A stretch of 46,330 nt of DNA from Pelagibacteraceae bacterium AG-422-B15 (GCA_905182345.1 CAJJBG010000014.1:1-46330); one strand, 5' to 3'; numbered from the stretch's first letter, positions 11,016 through 19,945 are shown. A program made the numbers and translations. The notes: a model not told the origin generated them from the sequence alone.

Positions 11016-11444
11016 TTATATTTTATGATAGGGATGGTTCATCTTAATAGTTGTAGCTCTATAAATTTGTTCTAATAATATTATTGTAGCAAAAGAATGA
11101 GTAAGTGTCATTGGGCTAATTGAAAGAAGTAAGCCAGCTTTTTCTTTTGCCTTATCACTAAATCCAAGTGTGCTACCGATGAAAAAACTTATTTTTTTAT
11201 GTGAGGTGTTAAAGATGAAATCTGCAAATTCAACTGAATTGAGGTATTTACCTTTTTCATCTAGCAACACATTTAAATTTGACTTATCCAATTCTTGATC
11301 CATTTCCTTTATGGTAATTTGTTTAGTGATTATAGGGTCAATAAGCTTTTTTGCAGAACCTTGTATTCTTTCTAGGAAAGTATCAGCCAATATTTTTTCA
11401 GACTTAAATCTTAATTTATCTAAGTATAAGACTTGAATCTTCAT
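11016..11444 (-). CDS. rlmH: 23S rRNA pseudouridine-1915 N3-methyltransferase
   Basis: A SPOUT-class, SAM-dependent methyltransferase that modifies position 1915 in helix 69 of 23S rRNA. It has 142 residues, a little short for the family. The family segments LLDEKGKYLNSVEFADFI (60-77), LLEQIYRA (123-130) and terminal HPYHKI are clear. The SAM-loop motif, usually IGGxxG, reads IGSTLG at 89-94, so the second Gly is replaced by Ser. Placement between rsfS and ctpA is normal for alphaproteobacteria. It overlaps rsfS by four bases. Confidence 0.88.
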   Translation of the reverse strand: MKIQVLYLDKLRFKSEKILADTFLERIQGSAKKLIDPIITKQITIKEMDQELDKSNLNVLLDEKGKYLNSVEFADFIFNTSHKKISFFIGSTLGFSDKAKEKAGLLLSISPMTLTHSFATIILLEQIYRATTIKMNHPYHKI

Positions 11445-11773
11445 TCACTATAAGACTCTAAGTCAACTGACCACATCTTTTCTAGATTATAAAATTCTCG
11501 AACTTCTTTCTTAAAAAGATGAACAATAATATCACCACAATCCATAACAATCCAACCAGTAGATTTATCACCCTCAATATTAGCACCTTTAAATCCAGAG
11601 TTTTTTAAATTTCGATATATAGATTGAGAGAGTGCATTTATATGTCGATTGGAAGTTCCAGTGGCAAAAATCATGTGACTTGCAATAGATGTTTTCTTTG
11701 AAACATCCATAGATAGAATGTGCTCAGCTTTATTAGCTTCTAAATCTGTAATTATACTATGAAGATTGTCCAA
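11441..11773 (-). CDS. rsfS: Ribosomal silencing factor RsfS
   Basis: Binds uL14 on the 50S subunit and blocks subunit joining when nutrients are short. It has 110 residues. The family core is visible: KAEHILSMDVSKKTSIASHM, FATGTSNRHINALSQ and GWIVMDCGDIIVHLF. The start codon is TTG at 11773, directly after the nadD stop; the next in-frame Met is inside the conserved core, so TTG (or a nearby ATT) must be used. Translational coupling to nadD is likely. Confidence 0.9.
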   Translation of the reverse strand: MDNLHSIITDLEANKAEHILSMDVSKKTSIASHMIFATGTSNRHINALSQSIYRNLKNSGFKGANIEGDKSTGWIVMDCGDIIVHLFKKEVREFYNLEKMWSVDLESYSE

Positions 11774-11774
11774 T

Positions 11775-12332
11775 TTATTTTTCTAATCTTAATTCTGTAG
11801 ATGATATGTTTTCTTTAAAGTCTTTAATGAATATCCAGCATGGATTTTTTTTATACAATAGTCCTCTAGAATTATAATTCAATCTATATTTTTCATATTT
11901 TTTGCCTATGTAGCTATCAATTATATGGTTTTCAAAACCAAGTCGGTTAAATACTGCAATTGGCACTTCTTCAAAAATATTTTCATAATCTTTCCATTTA
12001 TCTAAGGATATAAATGAATCGGCACCCATTAAATATATAAAATTATCATGAATATTTTTCTTTTTTATATGTCTTAAGTTATCAATAGCATAAGTAGAAT
12101 TTGTTTCTTCTTCAGTACAAATAAGTTTAATTTTAGTGCCATTGGCAATTAAGGCTGCTTTTTTAATTCTTAGGTCGTAAGGTAAATATTCCTCTTTAGA
12201 TTTTAATGGATTCTGTTTTGTTATTAGCCACCAAACTGAATCTAGATCTAGCAATTCTATAGCCGATAAACTAAGCTTCATGTGACCTAAGTGTGCAGGA
12301 TTAAATGAGCCTCCAAGTATTCCAATTTTCAT
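11775..12332 (-). CDS. nadD: Nicotinate-nucleotide adenylyltransferase
   Basis: Transfers AMP from ATP to nicotinate mononucleotide in NAD synthesis. It has 185 residues. The N-terminal nucleotidyltransferase motif GGSFNPAHLGH and the C-terminal ISSTELR are both present. The protein stops three residues after ISSTELR, while many NadD proteins carry a further helix of about 20 residues, so the C-terminal helix is missing. It sits 3 bp after proA and 1 bp before rsfS. Confidence 0.92.
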   Translation of the reverse strand: MKIGILGGSFNPAHLGHMKLSLSAIELLDLDSVWWLITKQNPLKSKEEYLPYDLRIKKAALIANGTKIKLICTEEETNSTYAIDNLRHIKKKNIHDNFIYLMGADSFISLDKWKDYENIFEEVPIAVFNRLGFENHIIDSYIGKKYEKYRLNYNSRGLLYKKNPCWIFIKDFKENISSTELRLEK

Positions 12333-12335
12333 TTT

Positions 12336-13598
12336 TTATTGAGACCTTATCTGGCCTGATCCTTTAACAATATACTTATAGGTAGTTAGAGCTTCTAAGC
12401 CAACGGGACCACGTGCATGCAATCTCCCTGTAGCTATTCCAATTTCTGCTCCCAATCCAAATTCACCACCATCGGCAAATTGTGTTGAGGCGTTATGCAT
12501 GACTATTGCACTATCAACCAGCCTAAGAAATTCATTGGCTATTTCATTGTTTTCTGAAATTATACTTTCAGTATGTCCTGATCCATATTTTGCAATATGG
12601 TCAATTGCGCCATATACATCTTTAACCAACTTTACAGAAATAATAGAGTCTAAATATTCAGTGCTCCAATCTTCAATTTTTGCAGGGATTATTCTATTAT
12701 CAATCTTCATGCTATCAGCGTCACCTCTGACTTCACAATTAGCATCCATTAAATCAGATATAATTTTAGGCAAATTATTTTTGGCATATTCTTCATCTAT
12801 TAATAATGTTTCTACTGCACCACATATTTCAGTTCTTCTTAATTTAGCATTATGTATAATTTTTATAGCAGTATCTAAATCAGCTGAATTATTTACGTAT
12901 ATATGGCATATCCCATCTAAATGACCTATGACAGGAACTTTTGCTAAATCCTGAACTTTTTTAACCAATCCTTTTCCACCACGTGGAATAATAACATCAA
13001 TATGATCAACCATATCTCTAAGCATATAATCTACAGCAGCTCTATCAGTAGTTTCAACAAATTGAATTATATTTTCATCTACTTCACTTTCAATAATTGC
13101 AGAATTAATTGCTTTGGCTAAACTTAGGTTAGAATTATAAGATTCTGACCCACCTCGTAAGATGCAAGCATTGCCAGCTTTTATACAAAGAACACTAGCA
13201 TCAACAGTTACATTTGGACGACTTTCATAAATAATTCCTATAACACCTAAAGGTACAGATATTTTATTAATTAATAATCCATTGGGTCTTTCAGTTTTAA
13301 AAAGTATTTTTCCAACAGGATCAGGAAGTTCAGCAATTGCTTCTACAGACTTAGCTATGTTCTCAATCTTATTTTCATCTAATATTAATCTATTAATCAT
13401 AGGATCTGCAGCACCCTTTTCTCTTGCCAACTTTACATCTTCTTCATTGGCCAAAATAATTATATTTTTGTCAGCTCTTATCTTCCTGGCAATGGATATT
13501 AAGATTTTATTTTTACTCTCTGTAGATAATGATTTTAATTTAGAGCTGGCAAGGACACTCTTTCTACCAATATTATCCATGTAATCTCTGATAATCAT
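12336..13598 (-). CDS. proA: Gamma-glutamyl phosphate reductase
   Basis: NADPH-dependent second step of proline synthesis, converting glutamyl-5-phosphate to the semialdehyde. It has 420 residues, normal length. The aldehyde dehydrogenase-type catalytic Cys is C259 in RRTEICGAVE; GVIGIIYESRPNV and the late GLGAEIGIATGRLHARGPVG are family signatures. It overlaps the end of proB by four bases, so the two enzymes, which pass a labile intermediate, are translated together. Confidence 0.96.
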   Translation of the reverse strand: MIIRDYMDNIGRKSVLASSKLKSLSTESKNKILISIARKIRADKNIIILANEEDVKLAREKGAADPMINRLILDENKIENIAKSVEAIAELPDPVGKILFKTERPNGLLINKISVPLGVIGIIYESRPNVTVDASVLCIKAGNACILRGGSESYNSNLSLAKAINSAIIESEVDENIIQFVETTDRAAVDYMLRDMVDHIDVIIPRGGKGLVKKVQDLAKVPVIGHLDGICHIYVNNSADLDTAIKIIHNAKLRRTEICGAVETLLIDEEYAKNNLPKIISDLMDANCEVRGDADSMKIDNRIIPAKIEDWSTEYLDSIISVKLVKDVYGAIDHIAKYGSGHTESIISENNEIANEFLRLVDSAIVMHNASTQFADGGEFGLGAEIGIATGRLHARGPVGLEALTTYKYIVKGSGQIRSQ

Positions 13599-14704
13599 AA
13601 TAGTACCAAATCATCCTTATGGATCATTTCTTCTCGATAAGAGTAGCTTAGAATATTACCAATTTCATTACTTTTATGACCCATAATTTTTATACCTTCT
13701 ATAGAGGAATAACTAGCTAAACCAATTCCAATTTTACTTTTAGCTTTAGACAATATCTCGATTGCGTCACCTCTTTCAAACTCACCTGAAATTTGAACAA
13801 TTCCAGCAGGAAGAAGACTGCTACCTTTTATTAGAGCTTGTTTTGCACCATCATCAATTACAACAGAACCAACTGGTTTCATAGTTCCAACTATCCATTG
13901 TTTTCGTGCTGCAAGGGGAGTTTTATTTGGCTCAAACCAAGTACAGGGCCGCCCATTAAATAGTGCTTGAACAGGATTATTTACAGTTCCATTTGTAATA
14001 GCCATATGACATCCTGCAGATAACGCAGTTTTGGCTGCCATTACTTTAGTCTTCATTCCACCCTTACCTGTATTAGAAACAGAAGAGCCTGCCATATCTT
14101 CTATTGTTGAATTTATTTCTGTAACATGATTAATTAATTTTAGTTTTTCATTATTTTTTGGATCAGCTGAATATAGGCCATTAATATTAGATAATAGAAT
14201 TAAACAGTCAGCTCCAGTTATTTGTGCAACTCTTGCTGCTAGACGATCATTATCTCCATACTTAATTTCATTTGTTGCAATGGTATCATTTTCATTAACG
14301 ACAGGAGTAATATTTAATTTTAATAAGGTATCAATAGTTCTTCGTGCATTTATTGATCGCCTTCTTTTTTCAGTATCGTCTAACGTTAATAATATTTGAG
14401 AAATTTTTGATTCATATTTTTCAAAAGCATTCTTAAAAGCTATCATTAATTGAATCTGACCGATGGCTGCGAGTGCTTGGTGTTTATCTAGGCTGAGCTC
14501 CTTCATCTCTAAATTTAAATCTTTTGCACCAAGAGCTATGGCACCAGATGACACAATAATGACATCCTTATTTTGGTTTTTTAAAAAACTTACATCTTCG
14601 GCTAGAGAAATTAGCCATTCTTTATTTAGTTTGTTATTTTCTTTATTAAAGAGTAGGGATGAGCCAATCTTAATTACAATTCTTTTTGTTGTTTCAAGTT
14701 TCAT
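13595..14704 (-). CDS. proB: Glutamate 5-kinase
   Basis: First step of proline synthesis, phosphorylating the glutamate side chain. It has 369 residues: an amino-acid kinase domain at about 7-260 (KIGSSLLFN, VSSGAIALGAKDL, NENDTIA, YGDNDRLAARVAQI, GKGGMKTKVMAAKTA) and a C-terminal PUA domain from about 280. The ATG at 14704 overlaps the end of obgE by 11 bases. The proB-obgE order is usual in alphaproteobacteria. Confidence 0.96.
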   Translation of the reverse strand: MKLETTKRIVIKIGSSLLFNKENNKLNKEWLISLAEDVSFLKNQNKDVIIVSSGAIALGAKDLNLEMKELSLDKHQALAAIGQIQLMIAFKNAFEKYESKISQILLTLDDTEKRRRSINARRTIDTLLKLNITPVVNENDTIATNEIKYGDNDRLAARVAQITGADCLILLSNINGLYSADPKNNEKLKLINHVTEINSTIEDMAGSSVSNTGKGGMKTKVMAAKTALSAGCHMAITNGTVNNPVQALFNGRPCTWFEPNKTPLAARKQWIVGTMKPVGSVVIDDGAKQALIKGSSLLPAGIVQISGEFERGDAIEILSKAKSKIGIGLASYSSIEGIKIMGHKSNEIGNILSYSYREEMIHKDDLVLL

Positions 14705-15680
14705 TTTCTTTATCAGAACCTAATATAATATTTTTTAATTCTTCAATTCCCTCATTTGTTATTGTTGAAATAATAAAAATACTGCTTTTTATTTTTTTCT
14801 TTAAAGCTTTAAGTATTTTTTCAGCTTCATCTTGTGTTATTAAATCAGATTTATTAAGTACAACTATCTCACTTTTTTTATCAAGTTCAATATTATAGCT
14901 TTTTAATTCATTTCGGATAGTTTTGTAGTTATCGAGTAGATTTGACTCAGATATGTCTAACATATGTATAATAGAGGTACACCTCTCTATATGCCTTAAG
15001 AATTGAAAACCAAGACCAGTTCCTAAGTGAGCACCTTCAATTAATCCAGGTATATCAGCAATTATTTTCTCTCTGTCACCCTTTCTCATCACACCAAGCT
15101 TTGGAGCAGTAGTAGTAAAAGGGTACTCACCAACTTTAGTTTTGGCAGCCGAAATTTTTCTTAAAAGACTAGATTTTCCAGCATTAGGCAGACCGACTAG
15201 CCCAGTATCAGCAATAAGTTTTAGTTTAAAAAGTACGTCAGCCTCATGACCTTTTTCACCCAATGTAATTTTCCGAGGAGTTCTATTTGTTGATGATTTG
15301 AAGTTAGTATTTCCTAGGCCGCCCTTACCTCCGGAGAATAAAAGAATTTTTTTATTATCTATAATATCTTCAATTAACTCGTCATCTTCATAAATTTGAG
15401 TTCCAATTGGAAGCTTCATTATGATGTCTTTTCCGGCAGCACCATTGCGCTTTCTTCCGGCACCATGAACTCCTTTTTTAGCCCTAAAATGTTTTTGAAA
15501 TCTAAAATCAACTAAGGTATTTAAGCCCTTAATGCCTTGGACATATATATGTCCGCCACGTCCTCCATTACCACCATCTGGTCCACCATATTCAATATAT
15601 TTTTCTCTTCTAAAGCTAAGACAGCCATCTCCACCATCTCCACTTTTAATATAAACTTTGGCCTCATCGATAAACTTCAT
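14694..15680 (-). CDS. obgE: GTPase ObgE/CgtA
   Basis: An essential 50S-assembly and stress GTPase. It has 328 residues. The glycine-rich Obg domain covers 1-158 (DGGDGCLSFRREKY, GGPDGGNGGRGGH). The G domain has G1 GLPNAGKSS (163-171), G3 DIPGLIEG and G4 NKSD. The optional C-terminal Obg-specific domain is absent, as in most alphaproteobacteria. It lies downstream of rplU-rpmA, the classic ribosome-linked arrangement. Confidence 0.96.
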   Translation of the reverse strand: MKFIDEAKVYIKSGDGGDGCLSFRREKYIEYGGPDGGNGGRGGHIYVQGIKGLNTLVDFRFQKHFRAKKGVHGAGRKRNGAAGKDIIMKLPIGTQIYEDDELIEDIIDNKKILLFSGGKGGLGNTNFKSSTNRTPRKITLGEKGHEADVLFKLKLIADTGLVGLPNAGKSSLLRKISAAKTKVGEYPFTTTAPKLGVMRKGDREKIIADIPGLIEGAHLGTGLGFQFLRHIERCTSIIHMLDISESNLLDNYKTIRNELKSYNIELDKKSEIVVLNKSDLITQDEAEKILKALKKKIKSSIFIISTITNEGIEELKNIILGSDKENET

Positions 15681-15740
15681 GATTCTAAGCTTGTATTATA
15701 TTAATCGAATAAATTAAATGTAATGAATTAAGACTAAATC

Positions 15741-16004
15741 TTAGTTCGCAGTTTTTGGTGCAACAGAAATATATGTCTTTCCATTTTTCTTTTTACCAAA
15801 AGTTACAATGCCTTCAACTAGAGAAAATATTGTATGGTCTCTTCCTAGGCCTACATTGTCACCTGGATGCCATTTAGTCCCACGCTGTCTTGCAATTATA
15901 TTTCCAGGTATAACAACTTGACCACCAAATTTTTTGATACCAAGTCTTCTACCGGCTGAGTCTCTGCCGTTTCTAGATGAACCACCTGCTTTTTTATGTG
16001 CCAT
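15741..16004 (-). CDS. rpmA: 50S ribosomal protein bL27
   Basis: An 87-residue ribosomal protein near the peptidyl-transferase centre. The N-terminus begins [20 protein letters not shown] with no cleavable extension of the Firmicutes type. [19 protein letters not shown] is the family signature. It follows rplU by 6 bp and precedes obgE by 60 bp. Confidence 0.98.
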   Translation of the reverse strand: MAHKKAGGSSRNGRDSAGRRLGIKKFGGQVVIPGNIIARQRGTKWHPGDNVGLGRDHTIFSLVEGIVTFGKKKNGKTYISVAPKTAN

Positions 16005-16010
16005 TATAAA

Positions 16011-16445
16011 TTATTCCTTTACCTTACTTGCAGCTACTTTTTTAACTGCTTTTTTCTTAATTTCGGTAGTAGCATCAGTGTCTTTCTCAACTTTAGCCGC
16101 CTTGACACTCTCTGCTTTTGGAAATGTCAAGCCGGGTACTTCAATACTTAAAACCTTAAGAAAAGTTATATCTTGTCTATGACCATTTTTTCTTCTGAAA
16201 TTTTTACGCCTTTGTTTCTTAAAAATAAGGATTTTTCTGTCTCTGTCTTGTTTTATAATTTCAAGATTAACTTTTGCATCTTTAATATTGGGACTGCCTA
16301 GACTTAATTCTGTACCATCAGATGCAAATAAAACGTCATTTACAGTGATCTTTTCACCATCTTCACCAGCAACTTTATTAACTGTAAGAATAGTATCATT
16401 TGACACTTTATATTGTTTTCCACCACTGGATATTACTGCAAACAT
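16011..16445 (-). CDS. rplU: 50S ribosomal protein bL21
   Basis: The start is placed at ATG 16445, giving MFAVISSGGKQYKV, the universal L21 N-terminus, and 144 residues. The core has the basic segment RRKNFRRKNGHRQ. An Ala/Lys/Glu-rich tail follows (about residues 103-144), as in many alphaproteobacteria. An in-frame ATG at 16493 lies upstream of the predicted -10 (16481-16486), so it cannot be used from that promoter. Confidence 0.96.
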   Translation of the reverse strand: MFAVISSGGKQYKVSNDTILTVNKVAGEDGEKITVNDVLFASDGTELSLGSPNIKDAKVNLEIIKQDRDRKILIFKKQRRKNFRRKNGHRQDITFLKVLSIEVPGLTFPKAESVKAAKVEKDTDATTEIKKKAVKKVAASKVKE

Positions 16446-16480
16446 ATGTATGAATTCTTTTTGATTGTTAAAGTCTGGTG

Positions 16481-16508
16481 AATATAACCCCACCTAACTT
16501 TATGTCAA
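16481..16508 (-). promoter_or_regulatory. Sigma-70 promoter for rplU-rpmA-obgE
   Basis: On the minus strand a perfect -35, TTGACA (16508-16503), is followed by a 16-base spacer and a -10, TATATT (16486-16481). Transcription would begin near 16474, giving a leader of about 29 nt before the rplU ATG at 16445. Spacing and match quality are the best among promoters seen here. Confidence 0.65.
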
Positions 16509-16624
16509 TAGGCTATATTATATAGAAATAACTAGGTTTTATAGGCTTTTTAATGCTAAAATTTAAAGTAGAACAGGATAAAATAAATACATATATTAAT
16601 AAGAACACTGGGAAAACCTAAGAT

Positions 16625-17839
16625 ATGCCGTTAAAAATCAACTCTTTTATAGGTCTCAGGCCAATTAAAAAACTATTAAGTACAATAGTGTCCTCTTCTT
16701 TTGATAATTTAAGTGACAAAGAAATTAAAAGAGCATCAAGAAATACTAACTGGAATTTTCTTAATATTTTAAGTCCTAAGATTTTATTTCCAAATTATAG
16801 TGAAAAACAGCTAACTAAATATGTACGTGACTATTTAAAAAGCATGATCGATAATAAAGTGCTTTTTAGAGATGAGGTTCCAAATTACTATATTTATAAG
16901 CTTAGCAAGAATTCTAAAACTCAGTATGGTATTATTGCATCCATTGAAATCACTAAACAATCTCAGAAACTTATTTTGCCACATGAAGAAACCTTTATTG
17001 CAAAAGAAAAAGCAATCTTACGAAACCTTGAGCTAACTAAAACTCAGGTGGGCCCAGTTTATTTATCTTATGAAAATAAGAATGATTTAATTTTATTATA
17101 TAAAAGGTATGCAAAAATAAAACCAGAATATTTTTTTATAAGTGAAGGTGGTACTAAACATTCTTTATGGGCAACTAAAAATGATAAAGATAGAAAAGAT
17201 ATACATAAAGCATTAGCAAAAATTAAAAAATTATATATTGCTGATGGACACCATAGGTTTGCTGCAGTTACTAAATTGCTTAATAGAGTTAAAAATAAAA
17301 ATATTAAATCTATCCCATTATTAGCAGCTTTATTCGATCACTCATCTGTAAATATACTTAGCTATAATAGGCTTGTTAAACTTAAAGATAACAATCCTGA
17401 AGAAATATTACATTTAATAAAAAAGTCATTTCCGAACTTAAAATACTCTAAATTTAAAAAACCAAATACCAAAGGTGAAGTAATGATTTTTATTTGTAGG
17501 AAATGGTTTACATTTAATTTATTAAAAACTACTTCAAGTACAGATAACTCTAAAAGCACAGATATAGATTTGATTAATAAGCTAATTATTAATAAAATTT
17601 GTAGAATTAAAAAAAATGAGTACAAAAACCATATAAGTTTTTTACCTGGTAAACTTAACTACAAAGATCTTGAGAAGAAAGTTAAAAATAATAAGACCAG
17701 CATAGGGTTTTTTGTTTGCCCTATGACTATGCATGAGATAATGTCTATTTCTAACAAAAATGCTATAGTTCCTCAAAAATCAACATATTTTGATCCGAAA
17801 CTTATTGATGGACTTGTAAACTTAGAAATGAAATTATAA
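16625..17839 (+). CDS. DUF1015 family protein
   Basis: A 404-residue cytosolic protein of uncharacterised family DUF1015. Family marks are HEETFIAKEKA (120-130) and the near-invariant ADGHHRFAA (206-214); no signal peptide or membrane span is seen. It is followed at 2 bp by serC and then serA, so it is almost certainly co-transcribed with serine synthesis genes. The gene pairing suggests a role with phosphoserine or serine. The ADGHHR motif loosely resembles the His/Arg motifs of ParB/sulfiredoxin-fold enzymes, a fold that includes free-serine kinases; this link is inference only. Confidence 0.85.
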   Translation: MPLKINSFIGLRPIKKLLSTIVSSSFDNLSDKEIKRASRNTNWNFLNILSPKILFPNYSEKQLTKYVRDYLKSMIDNKVLFRDEVPNYYIYKLSKNSKTQYGIIASIEITKQSQKLILPHEETFIAKEKAILRNLELTKTQVGPVYLSYENKNDLILLYKRYAKIKPEYFFISEGGTKHSLWATKNDKDRKDIHKALAKIKKLYIADGHHRFAAVTKLLNRVKNKNIKSIPLLAALFDHSSVNILSYNRLVKLKDNNPEEILHLIKKSFPNLKYSKFKKPNTKGEVMIFICRKWFTFNLLKTTSSTDNSKSTDIDLINKLIINKICRIKKNEYKNHISFLPGKLNYKDLEKKVKNNKTSIGFFVCPMTMHEIMSISNKNAIVPQKSTYFDPKLIDGLVNLEMKL

Positions 17840-17841
17840 AA

Positions 17842-18999
17842 ATGACTGATAAACCAACTATAAAACCAAACTCACCATTATTTTCTTCCGGCCCTTGCTC
17901 TAAACCACCAGGGTGGTCATTGGATGAATTAAAAGGAGCTGTTTTAGGGAGATCACACAGATCTAAAATTGGAAAAGCTAAACTCCAGTCCGTAATAACT
18001 GAAACTAGAGAAGTATTAGATATTCCCGATGATTATAAGCTAGCAATAGTTTCAGCTTCAGATACAGGAGCAGTAGAAATGGCAATGTGGTCCTTACTTG
18101 GAGAAAGAGGAGTTGAGGTTTATGCTTGGGAAAATTTTGGGAATGACTGGTGTGTAGATGTATCTAGTCAACTACCCCTAGAAGACAAATTAGTAACCGT
18201 AGCTGATTATGGTAATCTGCCAGATTTTTCAAAATCTAACTCTGATAACGATATTATTTTTACGTGGAATGGGACTACATCAGGAGTTAGAGTAAAAGAT
18301 GCAAGTTGGATTAAAGATGATCGTAAGGGTTTAACCATATGTGATGCAACATCAGCAATTTTTTCTATGAAACTTGACTGGCCTAAGCTTGATGTAACTA
18401 CATGGTCTTGGCAAAAAGTTTTAGGAAGTGAAGCTGCACATGGAATGATAGCGTTGTCTCCACGTGCGATTAAAAGACTTGAAAGTTATACGCCAAGTTG
18501 GCCAATACCAAAAATATTTAGACTGGCCACAAATAAAAAAGTTAATGAAGGAATATTCTCTGGAGAGACAATTAATACCCCCTCTTTGTTGTGTGCAGAA
18601 GATGTGTTGTATTCGCTACGGTGGGCAAAATCAATTGGCGGCATGTCAGAGTTAATTAAGATTTCAGAGAATAATCTTAAATTAGTTGAAGAATGGATTG
18701 CAACAAATGATTACTTTGATTTTCTTCCAGTAGATCCTGAAACAAGGTCTTGTACATCGATATGTATTGTTCCTAAAGAAGAGTGGTATAAAAATCTAGA
18801 TAAAGATACAAAAAAAATATTTATGGGACATATTTATTCTATCTTAGAAGAAAATGATGTAGCCTATGATATAAATTCTTATAAGACTGCACCCTTAGGC
18901 ATCAGAATCTGGGGAGGTTCAACAGTTCAAAATGAGAATGTTAAATTATTATTGCCTTGGATTGACTGGGCATACGAGCAAAGTAAATTGAAAGTTTAA
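17842..18999 (+). CDS. serC: Phosphoserine aminotransferase
   Basis: PLP enzyme converting 3-phosphohydroxypyruvate and glutamate to phosphoserine and 2-oxoglutarate. It has 385 residues and belongs to the longer subgroup common in alphaproteobacteria (start NSPLFSSGPCSKPPGW). The PLP lysine is K192 in WSWQKVLGSEAAHG, with D168 in ICDATSAIF contacting the pyridine nitrogen. It sits between DUF1015 and serA with gaps of 2 and 6 bp. Confidence 0.95.
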   Translation: MTDKPTIKPNSPLFSSGPCSKPPGWSLDELKGAVLGRSHRSKIGKAKLQSVITETREVLDIPDDYKLAIVSASDTGAVEMAMWSLLGERGVEVYAWENFGNDWCVDVSSQLPLEDKLVTVADYGNLPDFSKSNSDNDIIFTWNGTTSGVRVKDASWIKDDRKGLTICDATSAIFSMKLDWPKLDVTTWSWQKVLGSEAAHGMIALSPRAIKRLESYTPSWPIPKIFRLATNKKVNEGIFSGETINTPSLLCAEDVLYSLRWAKSIGGMSELIKISENNLKLVEEWIATNDYFDFLPVDPETRSCTSICIVPKEEWYKNLDKDTKKIFMGHIYSILEENDVAYDINSYKTAPLGIRIWGGSTVQNENVKLLLPWIDWAYEQSKLKV

Positions 19000-19005
19000 T
19001 AACTT

Positions 19006-19944
19006 ATGAAAAAAATTTTAATAGCTGACAATATATCAAGTGTCGCTAATAAAATTTTTGAAGAAAATGAACTGCTTTTTGACATAAAAATAGGCCTTTC
19101 TGAAGATGAGTTAATAAGTATAATTCCAGAATATTCTGCTTTACTTGTGCGATCTGGAGTCACAGTAACAAGAAAAATTATAGATAACGCATCTGTGCTT
19201 AAGGTTATTGGCAGACCAGGTGTAGGTGTTGACAATGTTGACTTAGCTGCTGCTAGTGAAAATAATATTATAGTTATGAATACACCTTTGGGCAATGTCC
19301 AAGCTACTGCTGAATTAACTTTTGCTCTTATACATTCCTTGTTTAGAAAAATAACAGATGCCAATAATTCTATGCATGCAAATAAATGGGATAAAAAAAT
19401 ATTTATAGGGAATGAATTGAACAAAAAAAATATCGTTATAGTTGGTTTTGGTAACATTGGAAAAAAAATTTCTCAAATTAGTATTGCCTACGGAATGAAA
19501 GTATTTGTGGTAAGTAAATCAATATCTGTGAAAGATGAACGTGAATATAATGTTAAAGCAGTTTCATTTGATGAATCTCTAGAGCTTGCAGATATTATTA
19601 CTTTTCACAATAAACTTTCAGCCCAATCGAAATATATGATTAACAGTGAATCAATAAGTAAAATGAAAGATTCGGCTGTAGTTATTAATTGTGCAAGAGG
19701 TGGAATAGTTAATGAGAGTGATCTAAAAGAGGCTATTCAAAATAAAAAAATTTATGGATACGGTGTAGATGTTTATGAAAATGAACCCGATTTAAAATCT
19801 ATATTTACTGGAATGAATAATGTAGTTATGACTCCACATATAGGTGCAAGCACTAAAGAGGCACAGGAAAAAGTCGCAAAACTTATCGCAGAACAAATAG
19901 TTGATTATTTGCTTCATGATAAGATTAGCAATCAAGTAAAATAA
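19006..19944 (+). CDS. serA: D-3-phosphoglycerate dehydrogenase, short form
   Basis: Oxidises 3-phosphoglycerate as the first step of serine synthesis. It has 312 residues: only the substrate- and nucleotide-binding domains, without the ASB or ACT domains of the roughly 525-residue form typical in alphaproteobacteria. The PGDH-like VRSG (48-51), Rossmann GFGNIG (147-152) and catalytic R231 (CARGG), E260 (ENEP) and H278 (PHIGAS) are intact. The residue after the second Rossmann strand is Ser (VVSKS, about 170) rather than the usual NAD-selecting Asp. Adjacency to serC supports the assignment; a related D-2-hydroxyacid dehydrogenase is the alternative. Confidence 0.85.
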   Translation: MKKILIADNISSVANKIFEENELLFDIKIGLSEDELISIIPEYSALLVRSGVTVTRKIIDNASVLKVIGRPGVGVDNVDLAAASENNIIVMNTPLGNVQATAELTFALIHSLFRKITDANNSMHANKWDKKIFIGNELNKKNIVIVGFGNIGKKISQISIAYGMKVFVVSKSISVKDEREYNVKAVSFDESLELADIITFHNKLSAQSKYMINSESISKMKDSAVVINCARGGIVNESDLKEAIQNKKIYGYGVDVYENEPDLKSIFTGMNNVVMTPHIGASTKEAQEKVAKLIAEQIVDYLLHDKISNQVK

Positions 19945-19945
19945 A

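Noticed and set aside
12499-12924. Long antisense open frame within proA
   Set aside because: It mirrors codon bias of proA and has no recognisable protein features; treated as a shadow.
16446-16493. N-terminal extension of bL21
   Set aside because: The upstream ATG precedes the predicted -10 and the protein would not start with the universal MFAVI sequence.
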